NCBI GenBank assembly: GCA_934668375.1
Contig: CAKUNF010000004.1
Location: forward strand, 1-64,000
DNA from: an uncultured Parolsenella sp.
GTDB taxonomy: Bacteria > Actinomycetota > Coriobacteriia > Coriobacteriales > Atopobiaceae
Direction: 5' to 3'
Length of the DNA: 64,000 nucleotides
The notes below the pieces were generated by a model. The model did not search any database. It had not been told where the DNA came from and saw nothing but the letters and a program-made list of their open reading frames with translations. The position numbers and the translations under genes were made by a program. Of this stretch, positions 33,555 through 42,164 are shown piece by piece; position 1 is the first letter of the stretch, and every line of letters starts with the position of its first letter.

Positions 33555-34493
33555 ATGGCGCAAAGGACGTTCTACGACGTGTTGGGTGTCAAGAAAGACG
33601 CCTCTGCCGACGAGATAAAGAAGGCGTTTCGCAAGCTCGCGGTGAAGTACCACCCCGATGCCGGCGGAGACGAGCAGAAGTTCAAGGAGATCAGCGAGGC
33701 GTACGAGACTCTCGGTGATGAGAAGAAGCGCCGCGAGTACGACCAGATGCTCATGTTCGGCGGCATGCCGGGCGGTGGTGCCGGAGGCTACTCCTACTCC
33801 ACCAACGTGGGTGGTAACTGGGCAGACATGTTCACGAACATGCGCGGCGGCGACGGTTTCGGCGGCTTTGACTTCTCCTCGATCTTTGGCGGCGCCGCGG
33901 GCCAGCAGGCGCGCAGGTCCATGCGCGGCAGCGACCTCACGCTCACGATCAGCCTCACGCCCGAGGAGGCGTTCAAGGGTACGAAGCGCGACGTCTCCTA
34001 CATGGTGCCCTCGACGGGCGAGCGCGCAAAGCTCACGGTCGAGGTTCCTGCCGGCGCCTATGACGGCATGAAGCTGCGCTATCACGACCGCGGCGAGTAT
34101 GGCAGCAACGGAGGGCCGCGCGGCGCCCTCGTCATCACGACGAGCGTGGCCGAGCATCCGCTGTTCAAGCGAGACGGCGCCGACGTTCGCCTCGAGCTGC
34201 CCGTGAGCGTGTGGGACCTTACGCTCGGCGCCTCGGTCAAGGTGCCAACTCCGGGTGGCAACACGCTCAAGCTGCGCATCCCCGCCGGCACGCAGGACGG
34301 CAAGACGTTCCGCTTCCGCGACCTTGGCGCGCCCAACGTCAAGCGCCGCGGCACGTTCGGTGCCATGTACGTCACCGTGCGCGCCCAGATCCCGACGCGT
34401 CTTACGGCCAAGGAGCGTGAGGCCATCGAGGCCCTGCGTGACGCCGATGAGCGCGACTACCGCAAGGACGTCGACAAGTACTTCAAGGCATAG
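33555..34493 (+). CDS. dnaJ: DnaJ-family co-chaperone without zinc finger (type II)
   Basis: The J domain (residues 1-65) has the invariant HPD in [11 protein letters not shown] Gly/Phe-rich region follows ([22 protein letters not shown]), then two C-terminal substrate domains ([21 protein letters not shown] to the end). The four CxxCxGxG zinc repeats of true DnaJ are absent; the 312-residue protein has no cysteine at all. It is thus CbpA/DnaJ2-like, yet sits in the dnaK operon. The ATG at 33555 is preferred over a GTG at 33543 that touches its own ribosome site. Confidence 0.92.
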   Translation: MAQRTFYDVLGVKKDASADEIKKAFRKLAVKYHPDAGGDEQKFKEISEAYETLGDEKKRREYDQMLMFGGMPGGGAGGYSYSTNVGGNWADMFTNMRGGDGFGGFDFSSIFGGAAGQQARRSMRGSDLTLTISLTPEEAFKGTKRDVSYMVPSTGERAKLTVEVPAGAYDGMKLRYHDRGEYGSNGGPRGALVITTSVAEHPLFKRDGADVRLELPVSVWDLTLGASVKVPTPGGNTLKLRIPAGTQDGKTFRFRDLGAPNVKRRGTFGAMYVTVRAQIPTRLTAKEREAIEALRDADERDYRKDVDKYFKA

Positions 34494-34567
34494 CTTCCGG
34501 GCGTCGGGCCGCTGGGCCTGGCGCCCGCATGGGGTGCACGCCACCCCGCAGGAGGGGAGAGCCGCAG

Positions 34568-35002
34568 ATGGCGCACAAGAACGAAGAGGGCCGCAACAAG
34601 CCGCTCTACATGATCAGCGTCGCCGCAGAGCTCACGGGCATGCACCCGCAGACGCTTCGCGTCTACGAGCAGAAGGGCCTCGTGAACCCGGGGCGCTCGC
34701 GCGGCAACACGCGTCTCTACTCGCAGGCCGACATCGAACGCCTCGAGCTCATCGGTCGACTCACCGACGAAGGCATCAACCTCGCCGGGGTCGTGCGCAT
34801 CCTCGACATGCGCGAGCACGAGGAGGAGATGGAGCGCGAGATTGACGAGATGCGAGCCCGCGTTCGCGAGCTTGAGGACCAGGTCCGCGAGTTCAAGACG
34901 CGTGAGCGCATCACGGCGCTGGCCCCCTACGAGGGCATGACGCCCGAGAAGGTCATGCGCGGCCTTCTCGGCGGCAAGGTCGAGGGCGAGCAGGACCAGT
35001 AG
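34568..35002 (+). CDS. hspR: Heat-shock repressor HspR (MerR family)
   Basis: The 144-residue protein has a MerR winged helix-turn-helix at about residues 12-80 (YMISVAAELTGMHPQTLRVYE, then GRSRGNTRLYSQADIERL, as in all HspR) and a C-terminal coiled coil (HEEEMEREIDEMRARVREL). HspR represses dnaK, clpB and often hsp20 genes in actinobacteria, with DnaK as co-repressor. Its place at the end of the dnaK operon closes a feedback loop. GGGGAG precedes the ATG at 34568. Confidence 0.94.
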   Translation: MAHKNEEGRNKPLYMISVAAELTGMHPQTLRVYEQKGLVNPGRSRGNTRLYSQADIERLELIGRLTDEGINLAGVVRILDMREHEEEMEREIDEMRARVRELEDQVREFKTRERITALAPYEGMTPEKVMRGLLGGKVEGEQDQ

Positions 35003-35040
35003 AGGCGCGGTGCCTCGTCGAGAACTAATGCATGCGCAAG

Positions 35041-35066
35041 CGGGCGGCTTTGGCTGCCCGTTTTTT
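35041..35066 (+). terminator. Terminator of the dnaK operon
   Basis: CGGGCGGC, a TTTG loop and GCTGCCCG form the stem, followed by six T. It ends 6 nt before the clpB -35. Confidence 0.9.
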
Positions 35067-35071
35067 ACGGC

Positions 35072-35108
35072 TTGAAAACCTACTATGAATAGACTTAGAT
35101 TTTGTATA
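35072..35108 (+). promoter_or_regulatory. clpB heat-shock promoter and shared operator element
   Basis: TTGAAA (35072-35077) and TTAGAT (35095-35100) are 17 nt apart and form a plausible promoter. Positions 35079-35108 match the dnaK element at 30571-30600 in 24 of 30 positions. An operator overlapping the promoter fits repression by HspR. Confidence 0.65.
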
Positions 35109-35133
35109 TCGTCCCATGTAGGTGGGAATATAC
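35104..35133 (+). promoter_or_regulatory. Hairpin at the 5' end of the clpB mRNA
   Basis: GTATAT pairs with ATATAC and TCCCA with TGGGA, with a CG bulge and a 6-nt loop. It would lie at or next to the transcription start. It could stabilise the mRNA or act as a second operator; the rest of the 118-nt leader holds a GC-rich stretch and the ribosome site. Confidence 0.45.
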
Positions 35134-35224
35134 AACCTCGATAAGCGACGTCGCCCATATGGGCGGCAGCCCCGCGCGCCTGCCCCGGTGGGCGCGCTGG
35201 CGGCATCCAGGAGAGGTGATCGAT

Positions 35225-37861
35225 ATGAGACTAGACAAGATGGCCGTGACGGCCCAGGAGGCGCTGCAGGCGTCCATCGGCGTCGCCACGGACGCCGAGG
35301 CGGGCTCCGTCGAGCCGGTGCACCTGCTCAAGGCGCTTCTCGACTCCGGCGAGCGCAACCTGAGCTCCATCATCGAGCGCGTCGGCGCGGACCCGCGTGC
35401 CATCGCCACCGCCGTGGACGAGCAGATCGCTCACGAGCCCAAGGTGAGCGGCACGGGCCAGCAGGTGGGGCTCTCGAACGACTTCGTGAAGGTCGTCGAC
35501 GCCGCCGAGAGGCTCGCGACCAAGCTTGGCGACTCCTACGTCACGAGCGAGCACCTTCTGTGCGCGCTCGCGGACGACCGCTCGGACGCAGGCCGCATCC
35601 TCAAGGCCGCGGGCGTCACGAGCAAGCGCGTCCAGGACGCCTACAACGACCTGCGCGGTGACGAGCGCGTGACGAGCCAGGACTCCAAGCCCGAGTTCGA
35701 GGCCCTCGAGCGCTATGGCCGCAACGTGACCGACCTCGCCCGCCAGGGCAAGCTCGACCCGGTCATCGGCCGTGTCGAGGAGATCCGCCGCACCATCCAG
35801 GTGCTCTCTCGCCGCACGAAGAACAACCCCGTCCTCATCGGCGAGCCGGGCGTTGGCAAGACGGCCATCGTCGAGGGCCTGGCCGAGCGCATCGTCGCCG
35901 GCGACGTTCCCTCCACGCTCAAGGACAAGGAGCTCGTCGAGCTCGACATGAGTTCGCTCGTGGCGGGCGCCAAGTATCGCGGTGAGTTCGAGGACCGCCT
36001 CAAGAGCGTGCTCAAGGAGATCGAGAAGGCCAACGGCCGCATCATCCTGTTCATAGACGAGCTGCACACCATCGTGGGCGCCGGCGCCACCGAGGGCTCC
36101 ATGGACGCAGGCAACATCCTGAAGCCGGCCCTTGCCCGAGGCGAGCTCCATGCCATAGGCGCCACGACGCTCGACGAGTACCGCAAGTACATCGAGAAGG
36201 ACGCCGCCCTCGCCCGCCGCTTCCAGACGGTGCTCGTGAGCGAGCCCACGGTTGAGGACACGATCTCCATCCTGCGCGGCCTCAAGGAGAAGTACGAGAT
36301 GCACCATGGCGTCCGCATCACCGACGCCGCGCTCGTCTCCGCCGCAGACCTCTCGAACCGCTACATCGCGGACCGCTTCCTGCCGGACAAGGCCATTGAC
36401 CTCGTTGACGAGGCCGCGAGCCGTCTGCGCATGGAGCTCGACAGCATGCCGAGCGACATCGACGCCGTGGACCGTCAGCTCACGCAGATGCAGATCGAGG
36501 AGCAGGCGCTTATGAAGGAGGAGGACGCCGCAAGCAGGGAGCGTCTCGAGACCCTTCGCAAGGAGATTGCCACGACGCGCGAGAAGCTCGACGGCATGAA
36601 GGCCAAGTGGCAGAACGAGAAGGGTGCCATCGACCAGGTCCAGGACCTCAAGCGTCAGATTGACGATGCCAAGACCGAGGAGGAGCGCGCCACGCGTGCG
36701 GGCGACCTCGCCCGAGCCTCCGAGTTGCGCTTCTCGACCATCCCGGCCCTGCAGAAGCGCTATGACGACGCCGAGGCCGCGCTCAACGCCAAGCAGGCGG
36801 AGGGCGGCGTGCTCAAGGAGGAGGTCACGAGCGAGGAGATCGCCGAGGTCGTGAGCGCCTGGACGGGCGTGCCCGTGTCCAAGATGATGCAGGGCGAGGT
36901 CGAGAAGCTCCAGAACCTCGAGGCCGAGCTCCACAAGCGCGTCGTGGGCCAGGACGCCGCCGTCAACGCCGTTGCCGCGGCGGTGCGCCGCAGCCGAGCC
37001 GGCCTGGCAGACCCCAACCGTCCGCTCGGTAGCTTCTTCTTCCTCGGCCCCACCGGCGTGGGCAAGACCGAGCTCGCGAAGGCGCTTGCAGACTACCTGT
37101 TCGATGACGAGCGTGCCCTGGTGCGCATCGACATGTCCGAGTACATGGAGAAGTTCAGCGTCCAGCGTCTCATCGGCGCGCCCCCAGGATACGTGGGCTA
37201 TGACGAGGGCGGCCAGCTTACCGAGGCCGTGCGTCGTCGTCCCTACTCCGTCATCCTCATGGACGAGATGGAGAAGGCGCACCCGGACGTCTTCAACATC
37301 CTGCTTCAGGTGCTCGATGACGGCCGTCTCACGGATGGCCAGGGCAGGGTCGTGAGCTTCAAGAACACGATCATCATCATGACGTCCAACGTGGGCAGCC
37401 AGGTCATCGCCGCGGGCGAGCAGAACGGCACGGACAAGGCCGAGGTGGACAAGCAGGTCAACGATGCCCTGCGCGCCACGTTCAAGCCAGAGTTCCTCAA
37501 CCGCATCGATGACATCGTCGTGTTCCATCCGCTGGGCCTTGACGACATCGAGAAGATCGTCGACATCCAGCTCAAGGGCGTTCGCGAGCGCCTCGACAAC
37601 GAGCGCATCTCGCTCACGCTCACGCCGGCAGCCATCCAGGCGCTTGCGCTCGACGGCCTCGACCCGGTCTATGGCGCGCGTCCGCTCAAGCGCCTCATCC
37701 AGAGGCAGGTTGTGGACAACGTCGCGAACCTCATCATCGCCGGTGAGCTCCACGAGGGCGATACCGTGCGCGTGGATGTCCGCGATGACAACGACTTCTA
37801 CGCAGAGCGCGTGGCGGCCGTGCCCTCGGGCGATGCCGTGAGGCCCGACGAGGTGGAGTAG
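35225..37861 (+). CDS. clpB: Disaggregase ClpB (Hsp100)
   Basis: The 878-residue AAA+ chaperone has two Clp N repeats (residues 1-145), the first AAA module with GEPGVGKT near residue 207, the long coiled-coil middle domain at about 400-525 which marks ClpB rather than ClpA or ClpC, and the second module with GPTGVGKT near residue 608 and MTSNVGSQ near 720. It extracts proteins from aggregates with DnaK. The ATG at 35225 follows GAGGTG and matches family starts ([14 protein letters not shown]). A terminator follows. Confidence 0.97.
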   Translation: MRLDKMAVTAQEALQASIGVATDAEAGSVEPVHLLKALLDSGERNLSSIIERVGADPRAIATAVDEQIAHEPKVSGTGQQVGLSNDFVKVVDAAERLATKLGDSYVTSEHLLCALADDRSDAGRILKAAGVTSKRVQDAYNDLRGDERVTSQDSKPEFEALERYGRNVTDLARQGKLDPVIGRVEEIRRTIQVLSRRTKNNPVLIGEPGVGKTAIVEGLAERIVAGDVPSTLKDKELVELDMSSLVAGAKYRGEFEDRLKSVLKEIEKANGRIILFIDELHTIVGAGATEGSMDAGNILKPALARGELHAIGATTLDEYRKYIEKDAALARRFQTVLVSEPTVEDTISILRGLKEKYEMHHGVRITDAALVSAADLSNRYIADRFLPDKAIDLVDEAASRLRMELDSMPSDIDAVDRQLTQMQIEEQALMKEEDAASRERLETLRKEIATTREKLDGMKAKWQNEKGAIDQVQDLKRQIDDAKTEEERATRAGDLARASELRFSTIPALQKRYDDAEAALNAKQAEGGVLKEEVTSEEIAEVVSAWTGVPVSKMMQGEVEKLQNLEAELHKRVVGQDAAVNAVAAAVRRSRAGLADPNRPLGSFFFLGPTGVGKTELAKALADYLFDDERALVRIDMSEYMEKFSVQRLIGAPPGYVGYDEGGQLTEAVRRRPYSVILMDEMEKAHPDVFNILLQVLDDGRLTDGQGRVVSFKNTIIIMTSNVGSQVIAAGEQNGTDKAEVDKQVNDALRATFKPEFLNRIDDIVVFHPLGLDDIEKIVDIQLKGVRERLDNERISLTLTPAAIQALALDGLDPVYGARPLKRLIQRQVVDNVANLIIAGELHEGDTVRVDVRDDNDFYAERVAAVPSGDAVRPDEVE

Positions 37862-37898
37862 CCGACTCGTCCGGCTGGGGCGAGAAACGTGGGATGAT

Positions 37899-37932
37899 AG
37901 CGCCCGAGGCCCTTGCGACCCCGGGCGCTTTT
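37899..37932 (+). terminator. Terminator of clpB
   Basis: AGCGCCCG (37899-37906) pairs with CGGGCGCT (37922-37929), followed by TTTT. It lies 38 nt after the clpB stop. Confidence 0.8.
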
Positions 37933-37991
37933 CCCGCTCTGGGCGGTGCCTCGCAAGCCCGCCGCCTGGCACCCGAGCGATTGGAGCGAGC

Positions 37992-39521
37992 ATGGCTGAC
38001 GAGAAGGACAAGGCCCTCGAGCCCGCTTGCGAGCCGGCGCGAGAGGAACCAACCGAGCTGCTTCCCGGTGGCGTGGGAAAGCGTCTAGTGGCGGAGTCCG
38101 ATTCCGGCAACGGCACAAAGCCCATGCCCAGGCCGCAGTCGCGTCCCGATGAGGAGACGGCGGTTCTTGAGGCGAGTGCCACGGAAAGCCTTGGGGGCGA
38201 GGAGGGACCGGCCACCCCCAGCGAGGACCTGCCGCCCACCGCGAAGCCGAGGCGCCTGCCCCGCTCCGTCCTCGTCGCTATAATCGTCGCGCTGCTCTGC
38301 ATCGCAATCGCCATCCTCTCCTACCAGGCAGAGCTCTGGGGCGGAAGGAGCGTGCCAGACGTCGTTGGCCTCACGGAGGCGGATGCCACCTCGACGCTTC
38401 GGGATGCCGGGTTCGCGACTTGCACAACGGACGTTCCAACCGACGCGGGCGCGGGCACGGTTCTCTGCACGAACCCTGGATCCGGCGCCCGTGCTCGCGA
38501 GGGCTCTACGATCGAGCTTGGCGTGGGCGTTCCAAGGACGGTTCCCTCCGTCGCGGGTCTTTCGCTTGACGATGCCCGCGAGCGGTTGGATGACGCCGGG
38601 ATTACGAATCTTCGCCTCGAGTACAAAAACTCGGATGACGATGAGGGCACGGTCTTGTCCTGCTCGCCCGATGCCGGCTCTGTTGTCACGGCCGACGAGC
38701 AGGTGACGCTCGTCGTGGCTCAGCCCTACACCGTGCCGGACGTCGTGGGCCTGTCTCAGGACGAGGCGGCGAAGGCTATCGGCGAGGCGGGGCTCTCGTC
38801 AAAGGTCGAGTGGCAGGAGTCTGACGGCGAGTCCCTCACGGTGCTGTCCACCTCGCCCCAGGCGGGCGAGCGCTCAAGCGCGGGCGCCATGGTCACGGTG
38901 ACGGTCGTTGCGCCGGGTGCAAGCTCTGAGACGCACGTGGCCGACTACCTGAGCTCCGACCCCAGAGACGTCTCGGCCTATCTCGGATGGAAGGGCTGGT
39001 CGTTCGAATATGGCGTCACGGAGACGGCCGCGGGCTCGCTCTCGCAGGGCGCTTACGCCGAGACCGGCTGGAAGAAGGCGGGCGTTGGCGTCATCACGTT
39101 TACGCCCCGGCCTCTCTCGTCGACGCACGGCGTGTTTCTCGGGAGCCTCTTCACGAGCGATGTGCTTGCCCAGGGCGTTCCGATTGCCGGCGTGCGCTTC
39201 GAGCCATCCTTGGACGGCGATGACGAGGGGCCGCAGGTAAACGCGGCGACCGTCTCGACGTGGGCCACGCGCTGCGGCCTCGATAACCTCGAGGGAACGC
39301 TCACGGGCGATGACGTGTCACGCGCCATGGGGGTTGCGGCGCCGTCTCGTCGCTATGTCGTGGGGTACGGCGAGCAGAACGGCTGCGTCTGGGCCATTCT
39401 CGTGCGCGAGCAAGCCGTCGTGGTGACGTGCGCGCCGTCTGGCCTGTACGATGACGTTGATCCGAGCAAGTATGGCGACTCGCTTGGGGTGTACCTTGCG
39501 AGCGCCCTGGGTTCCAGCTGA
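37992..39521 (+). CDS. Membrane protein with three PASTA domains
   Basis: The 509-residue protein has a polar, acidic cytoplasmic N-terminus of about 90 residues, one membrane helix near 92-112, and three extracellular PASTA repeats (beginning VPDVVGLTEADATS near 120, VPSVAGLSLDDARE near 180 and VPDVVGLSQDEAAK near 250). The last 190 residues form an unrecognised, probably extracellular domain. PASTA repeats bind peptidoglycan and are usually joined to PknB kinases or penicillin-binding proteins; here there is no kinase. GGAG lies 7 nt before the ATG. It may be a sensor or cell-wall scaffold. Confidence 0.85.
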   Translation: MADEKDKALEPACEPAREEPTELLPGGVGKRLVAESDSGNGTKPMPRPQSRPDEETAVLEASATESLGGEEGPATPSEDLPPTAKPRRLPRSVLVAIIVALLCIAIAILSYQAELWGGRSVPDVVGLTEADATSTLRDAGFATCTTDVPTDAGAGTVLCTNPGSGARAREGSTIELGVGVPRTVPSVAGLSLDDARERLDDAGITNLRLEYKNSDDDEGTVLSCSPDAGSVVTADEQVTLVVAQPYTVPDVVGLSQDEAAKAIGEAGLSSKVEWQESDGESLTVLSTSPQAGERSSAGAMVTVTVVAPGASSETHVADYLSSDPRDVSAYLGWKGWSFEYGVTETAAGSLSQGAYAETGWKKAGVGVITFTPRPLSSTHGVFLGSLFTSDVLAQGVPIAGVRFEPSLDGDDEGPQVNAATVSTWATRCGLDNLEGTLTGDDVSRAMGVAAPSRRYVVGYGEQNGCVWAILVREQAVVVTCAPSGLYDDVDPSKYGDSLGVYLASALGSS

Positions 39522-39531
39522 TGGGGGAGAA

Positions 39532-39714
39532 ATGACCGACGAGAAGAAGACCGACGTCCGCGATGCCTCTGCCGCCGAGCGACGAGAGCCTGCGAATGCC
39601 GCGCCTGCCGACCCGTGCGTCCGCGCGGAGAACGAGGACGATGACGGCTACGATCCGTACTCGGACCGCAGGCCGGCGCCCGAGCCCATGTTCGAGCGCG
39701 ATCCCTGGAGCTAG
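39532..39714 (+). CDS. Small acidic hypothetical protein
   Basis: A 60-residue frame starts 11 nt after the PASTA gene, with GGGGGAG just before the ATG. The product is highly charged and disordered (MTDEKKTDVRDASAAERREP, then ENEDDDGYDPYSDRR), without any known domain. Tight coupling to the PASTA gene and a terminator after it argue that it is translated. Confidence 0.55.
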   Translation: MTDEKKTDVRDASAAERREPANAAPADPCVRAENEDDDGYDPYSDRRPAPEPMFERDPWS

Positions 39715-39764
39715 CTCGCGCTGCCGGCTTCCCAGTGCTCGTTCGTGAGGCTGGCGCTCAATGA

Positions 39765-39798
39765 CGAGGCCCGCCTGGCATGCGCCGGACGGGCCTCG
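39765..39798. terminator. Probable terminator between convergent genes
   Basis: CGAGGCCCG (39765-39773) pairs with CGGGCCTCG (39790-39798). ATTTCGTC follows on the plus strand; there is no T-run on the minus strand. It serves the PASTA/small-protein unit best. Confidence 0.6.
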
Positions 39799-39820
39799 AT
39801 TTCGTCTATCGCGAGAAAGC

Positions 39821-40264
39821 CTACTGCAGGAAGAACACAACGAGCAGCACGATGAGGGCAACAACCGCCACCGCGACGGCGGCCATCGCGATGGTGCGTC
39901 GCTGCTGGCGCTCGCGCGAGCCAAAGATCTCACGGCTTCCCTTGGGGACGGAGAGGTACTGGCCATACTTGAGCTCCTGACGAACCTTCGTCTCTTGGGA
40001 GCGTGCGCTGCGATACGCCCCGCGCGACATGCGGTTGCGCGTCGAGAGCGTGTAGCCAGACTCGTGGGAGTACTGGTTGTCGTACGTCTCGTCCGCCTGG
40101 ACGTCGTTCACGGGCGGCTGGCTCTTGTGATGCCTGGGCTCGCGCACGTAGGCCGGACGCGGGCTCGGCGCCTCGACGGTCTCGGCGGCTGGTGTCGTTT
40201 CCAGCTGCTCGCTGGCGTCCATGCCATTGTCCTCAGGATTGTTCGTGACGTCCGTCGTGTCCAT
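39821..40264 (-). CDS. Tail-anchored hypothetical membrane protein
   Basis: The 147-residue protein is polar and probably disordered for about 120 residues, with His/Arg/Gln-rich segments (REPRHHKSQPPVND) and basic stretches (GSREIFGSRERQQRR). It ends in a single membrane helix (TIAMAAVAVAVVALIVLLVV) four residues before the stop. That is a C-tail anchor topology. The ATG at 40264 has AAAGAGG upstream; an earlier start 21 nt upstream lacks a site. No family is recognised. Confidence 0.65.
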   Translation of the reverse strand: MDTTDVTNNPEDNGMDASEQLETTPAAETVEAPSPRPAYVREPRHHKSQPPVNDVQADETYDNQYSHESGYTLSTRNRMSRGAYRSARSQETKVRQELKYGQYLSVPKGSREIFGSRERQQRRTIAMAAVAVAVVALIVLLVVFFLQ

Positions 40265-40405
40265 GCGTCCTCTTTCGGGCCCCAAAGTGTTCCCAGAGAG
40301 TGTACCGCGCGCGGCTGAAGGCTAGCCATGAGGGTCCCTATGTGTGGAGAAGCGCTGATGGCGCCGCGTCGCAGAGCGTATGTGTGATGCCGGCCCATCG
40401 CATAT

Positions 40406-40428
40406 ATCTAAGTGAAGCACGCTTAGGT
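40406..40428 (+). promoter_or_regulatory. Inverted repeat upstream of hsp20, possible heat-shock operator
   Basis: ATCTAAG (40406-40412), 9 nt, then CTTAGGT (40422-40428) form a dyad. The right half resembles CTTAGAT of the dnaK and clpB elements, and TGAAG in the spacer is also shared with dnaK. A promoter further down may use TTGAGA near 40445. The remaining sequence from 40265 to 40559 holds no gene. Confidence 0.5.
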
Positions 40429-40559
40429 TTTATGAGCAAAATAATTGAGAAATCTTGCGTCACGATGAATAGAACAGGGTCATGCGGGAACAACAACTAA
40501 TGAAACGAGGGGCGCAGGATCCACGGGGCGCCCGCATCCAACAAGAGGAGTTGGTAACT

Positions 40560-40982
40560 ATGGCAAGCATGATTCCTTACGACCGTTACAACAGGCTCGC
40601 GCGCTCGGTCTTCCCGTTCGATGACGTGTTCGACAGCTTCCTGGCTCCGGTCTCTACGCCGGCAGACTTCAAGATGGACGTCGAGGACGCGGGTGACAAG
40701 TACGTCGTCAGCGCCCACGTTCCTGGCGTCACGCGCGACCAGATTGACGTCGAACTCAACGAGGGCCGCCTGTCCATCACGGTGGACAAGAAGGACTCGG
40801 ACGAGCAGAAGGCCAAGAACTACCTGCAGCGTGAGACGGGCGAGTACACCTGCACGCGTGGCGTCTTCCTGAAGGATGCCGCCACCGTCGGTTTGTCCGC
40901 CAAGCTCGCCGATGGCATTCTGACCGTCAACGTGCCCAAGCAGGACGAGAAGGCCAACGTCACGAAGGTCTCCATCGACTAA
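40560..40982 (+). CDS. hsp20: Small heat-shock protein Hsp20
   Basis: The 140-residue alpha-crystallin protein has a short N-terminal arm (PFDDVFDSFL), then the crystallin core from residue ~38 (FKMDVEDAGDKYVVSAHVPGV, DQIDVELNEGRLSI), and the final GILTVNVPKQ motif near residue 120. It holds unfolding proteins for DnaK/ClpB. AGAGGAG lies 9 nt before the ATG. A strong terminator follows. Confidence 0.94.
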   Translation: MASMIPYDRYNRLARSVFPFDDVFDSFLAPVSTPADFKMDVEDAGDKYVVSAHVPGVTRDQIDVELNEGRLSITVDKKDSDEQKAKNYLQRETGEYTCTRGVFLKDAATVGLSAKLADGILTVNVPKQDEKANVTKVSID

Positions 40983-41010
40983 TTGCTCCTGGCAAAACGC
41001 CGTGTTCGAG

Positions 41011-41040
41011 GGGTCGTCGCTTTTGCGGCGGCCCTTTTTT
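41011..41040 (+). terminator. Terminator of hsp20
   Basis: GGGTCGTCGC, a TTTT loop and GCGGCGGCCC (with G-U pairs) are followed by six T. Confidence 0.9.
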
Positions 41041-41177
41041 GTTGGCGAGTCAAATTGGACTATCTCAAAATAGCTGCGTGTCAGCTGTCTCTTCATTCCG
41101 GCACACAAACACAAGTTCGATTTCTTGTCCGATATGGGTCATATGCTCTTGTTGGAACAAGGAGAGAGGAGAGGCGC

Positions 41178-41579
41178 GTGGATATGTTCGGAACTGGAAT
41201 CGAGCGATTGGGTCGCCGCATCGTTCTGAGTGGGTGGAGAGAGGAGGACAGGCGGGTGGTTGCGTTTGAGCGCCGCGCCTCGGACGTGCTCGTCTTCTAT
41301 GGGACGGCCGGTATGCGAACGAGCGAGGCCTTTGGCTCGGAGTGGCGCGTGTCCTGTGCCCGGCTGGGCGAGGAGCACGAGGCGAGCCTTGCGCGTGTCT
41401 TGCAAAATGGCGGCGTCTCGCGTCTCGTGGACGCGCTTGGGGTGTATTTCTCTCAAGAGGGAGTGGAGTTCTCAGACCTACTCGACCTCATGGACGCCAG
41501 GGGGATTCCCTATGCCTACGCCTGTGCGGATGAGCGAGGCATCGTGTCCAGGGAGGAGGCTGCCGCGATTGCCTCGTAG
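41178..41579 (+). CDS. Hypothetical protein, 133 residues
   Basis: The GTG at 41178 lies about 5 nt after GGAGAGG; an in-frame ATG follows at 41184. The product (MDMFGTGIERLGRRIVLSG onward) mixes a basic N-terminal third with an acidic helical remainder ending SREEAAAIAS. No domain, signal or membrane segment is recognised. Upstream DNA is AT-rich, with a CTTGTT-N2-AACAAG dyad at 41148-41161. Codon use is like the neighbours, so it is probably real. Confidence 0.55.
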   Translation: MDMFGTGIERLGRRIVLSGWREEDRRVVAFERRASDVLVFYGTAGMRTSEAFGSEWRVSCARLGEEHEASLARVLQNGGVSRLVDALGVYFSQEGVEFSDLLDLMDARGIPYAYACADERGIVSREEAAAIAS

Positions 41580-41590
41580 CGCGAGATAAC

Positions 41591-41622
41591 AAAAGAGGCC
41601 GGAACCCATGGGCCCCGGCCTC
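41591..41622 (-). terminator. Terminator of tRNA-Arg(ACG)
   Basis: On the minus strand GAGGCCGG pairs with CCGGCCTC and is followed by TTTTG. It lies 11 nt after the CCA of the tRNA and may also slow transcripts from the convergent gene at 41178. Confidence 0.85.
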
Positions 41623-41632
41623 GATCATTTAA

Positions 41633-41709
41633 TGGTGCGGCATATAGGATTCGAACCTATGACCTTTTGATTCGTAGTCAAACGCTCTATCCAGCTGAGC
41701 TAATGCCGC
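41633..41709 (-). tRNA. tRNA-Arg (anticodon ACG)
   Basis: The 77-nt cloverleaf has acceptor arms GCGGCAT and ATGCCGC, discriminator A and encoded CCA. The anticodon arm TTTGA-CTACGAA-TCAAA shows ACG. Its A34 is the TadA substrate (tadA at 10039-10536). Confidence 0.97.
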
Positions 41710-41719
41710 AGCGCAGTTA

Positions 41720-41751
41720 GATATATTGCACCTCTAGGGCGGGTCCGTCAA
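41720..41751 (-). promoter_or_regulatory. Promoter of tRNA-Arg
   Basis: On the minus strand TTGACG (41751-41746) is followed after 17-20 nt by CAATATATC, an AT-rich -10 region about 10 nt before the tRNA. Confidence 0.55.
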
Positions 41752-41860
41752 GCAGAATTTGAAAAAAGTTGAGAGAAATTTGACTGCAAGCTATGTACCT
41801 GGTGTTTTACCAAAAGCGATTGGAAAATGTGCCAGCTTGTGTCTCATATGTTCCGTGTCC

Positions 41861-41899
41861 GCAAAGAAAAAGCCCCGCGGGGAAATCCCCACGGGGCTG
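41861..41899 (-). terminator. Terminator of tRNA-Ser(GCU)
   Basis: On the minus strand AGCCCCGTGGGGA pairs with TCCCCGCGGGGCT and is followed by TTTTCTTT. It lies 8 nt after the tRNA CCA. Confidence 0.88.
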
Positions 41900-41906
41900 C
41901 GCGTTC

Positions 41907-41997
41907 TGGCGGAGAGCTGGGGATTCGAACCCCAGATACCCTTGGGGGGTATACTCGCTTAGCAGGCGAGCACCTTCGGCCTCTCGGTCAGCTCTCC
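41907..41997 (-). tRNA. tRNA-Ser (anticodon GCU)
   Basis: Class II tRNA of 91 nt. Acceptor arms GGAGAGC and GCTCTCC, encoded CCA, anticodon arm CTCGC-CTGCTAA-GCGAG giving GCU (reads AGC and AGU), long variable arm, T arm around TTCGAAT. Confidence 0.97.
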
Positions 41998-42014
41998 GGA
42001 AAAGGTGCTAGAGC

Positions 42015-42043
42015 ATCATACCTCACCGGCGCACAACTGCAAA
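42015..42043 (-). promoter_or_regulatory. Promoter of tRNA-Ser(GCU)
   Basis: On the minus strand TTTGCA and TATGAT are 17 nt apart, and the -10 ends 17 nt before the tRNA. Confidence 0.6.
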
Positions 42044-42082
42044 GCGACAAACTCGCAAACTCGGCGCGCCTTCACATTGATA

Positions 42083-42162
42083 GGTGACACTTGGGGACGG
42101 GGTCGTTTTGTCACCGCAGCCACAGCGATGGTGACAGATTGACCCCGTCCCCAAGTGTCACC
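42083..42162 (+). repeat. REPIN copy 1 (80 bp)
   Basis: Two inverted REP units, with outer arms of 22 bp exactly complementary (GGTGACACTTGGGGACGGGG at the left), flank a central CGCAGCCACAGCGATGG. It ends 2 nt before the gluQRS stop codon. The reverse complement of 50288-50367 differs at only two of 80 positions, so this is a defined, recently copied non-autonomous element. Confidence 0.9.
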
Positions 42163-42164
42163 TG

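Noticed and set aside
41103..41121. LexA-like box before the hypothetical gene at 41178
   Set aside because: On the minus strand CGAACTTGTGTTTG resembles CGAAC-N4-GTTYG with imperfect symmetry, but the gene has no SOS link and one such match is expected by chance.
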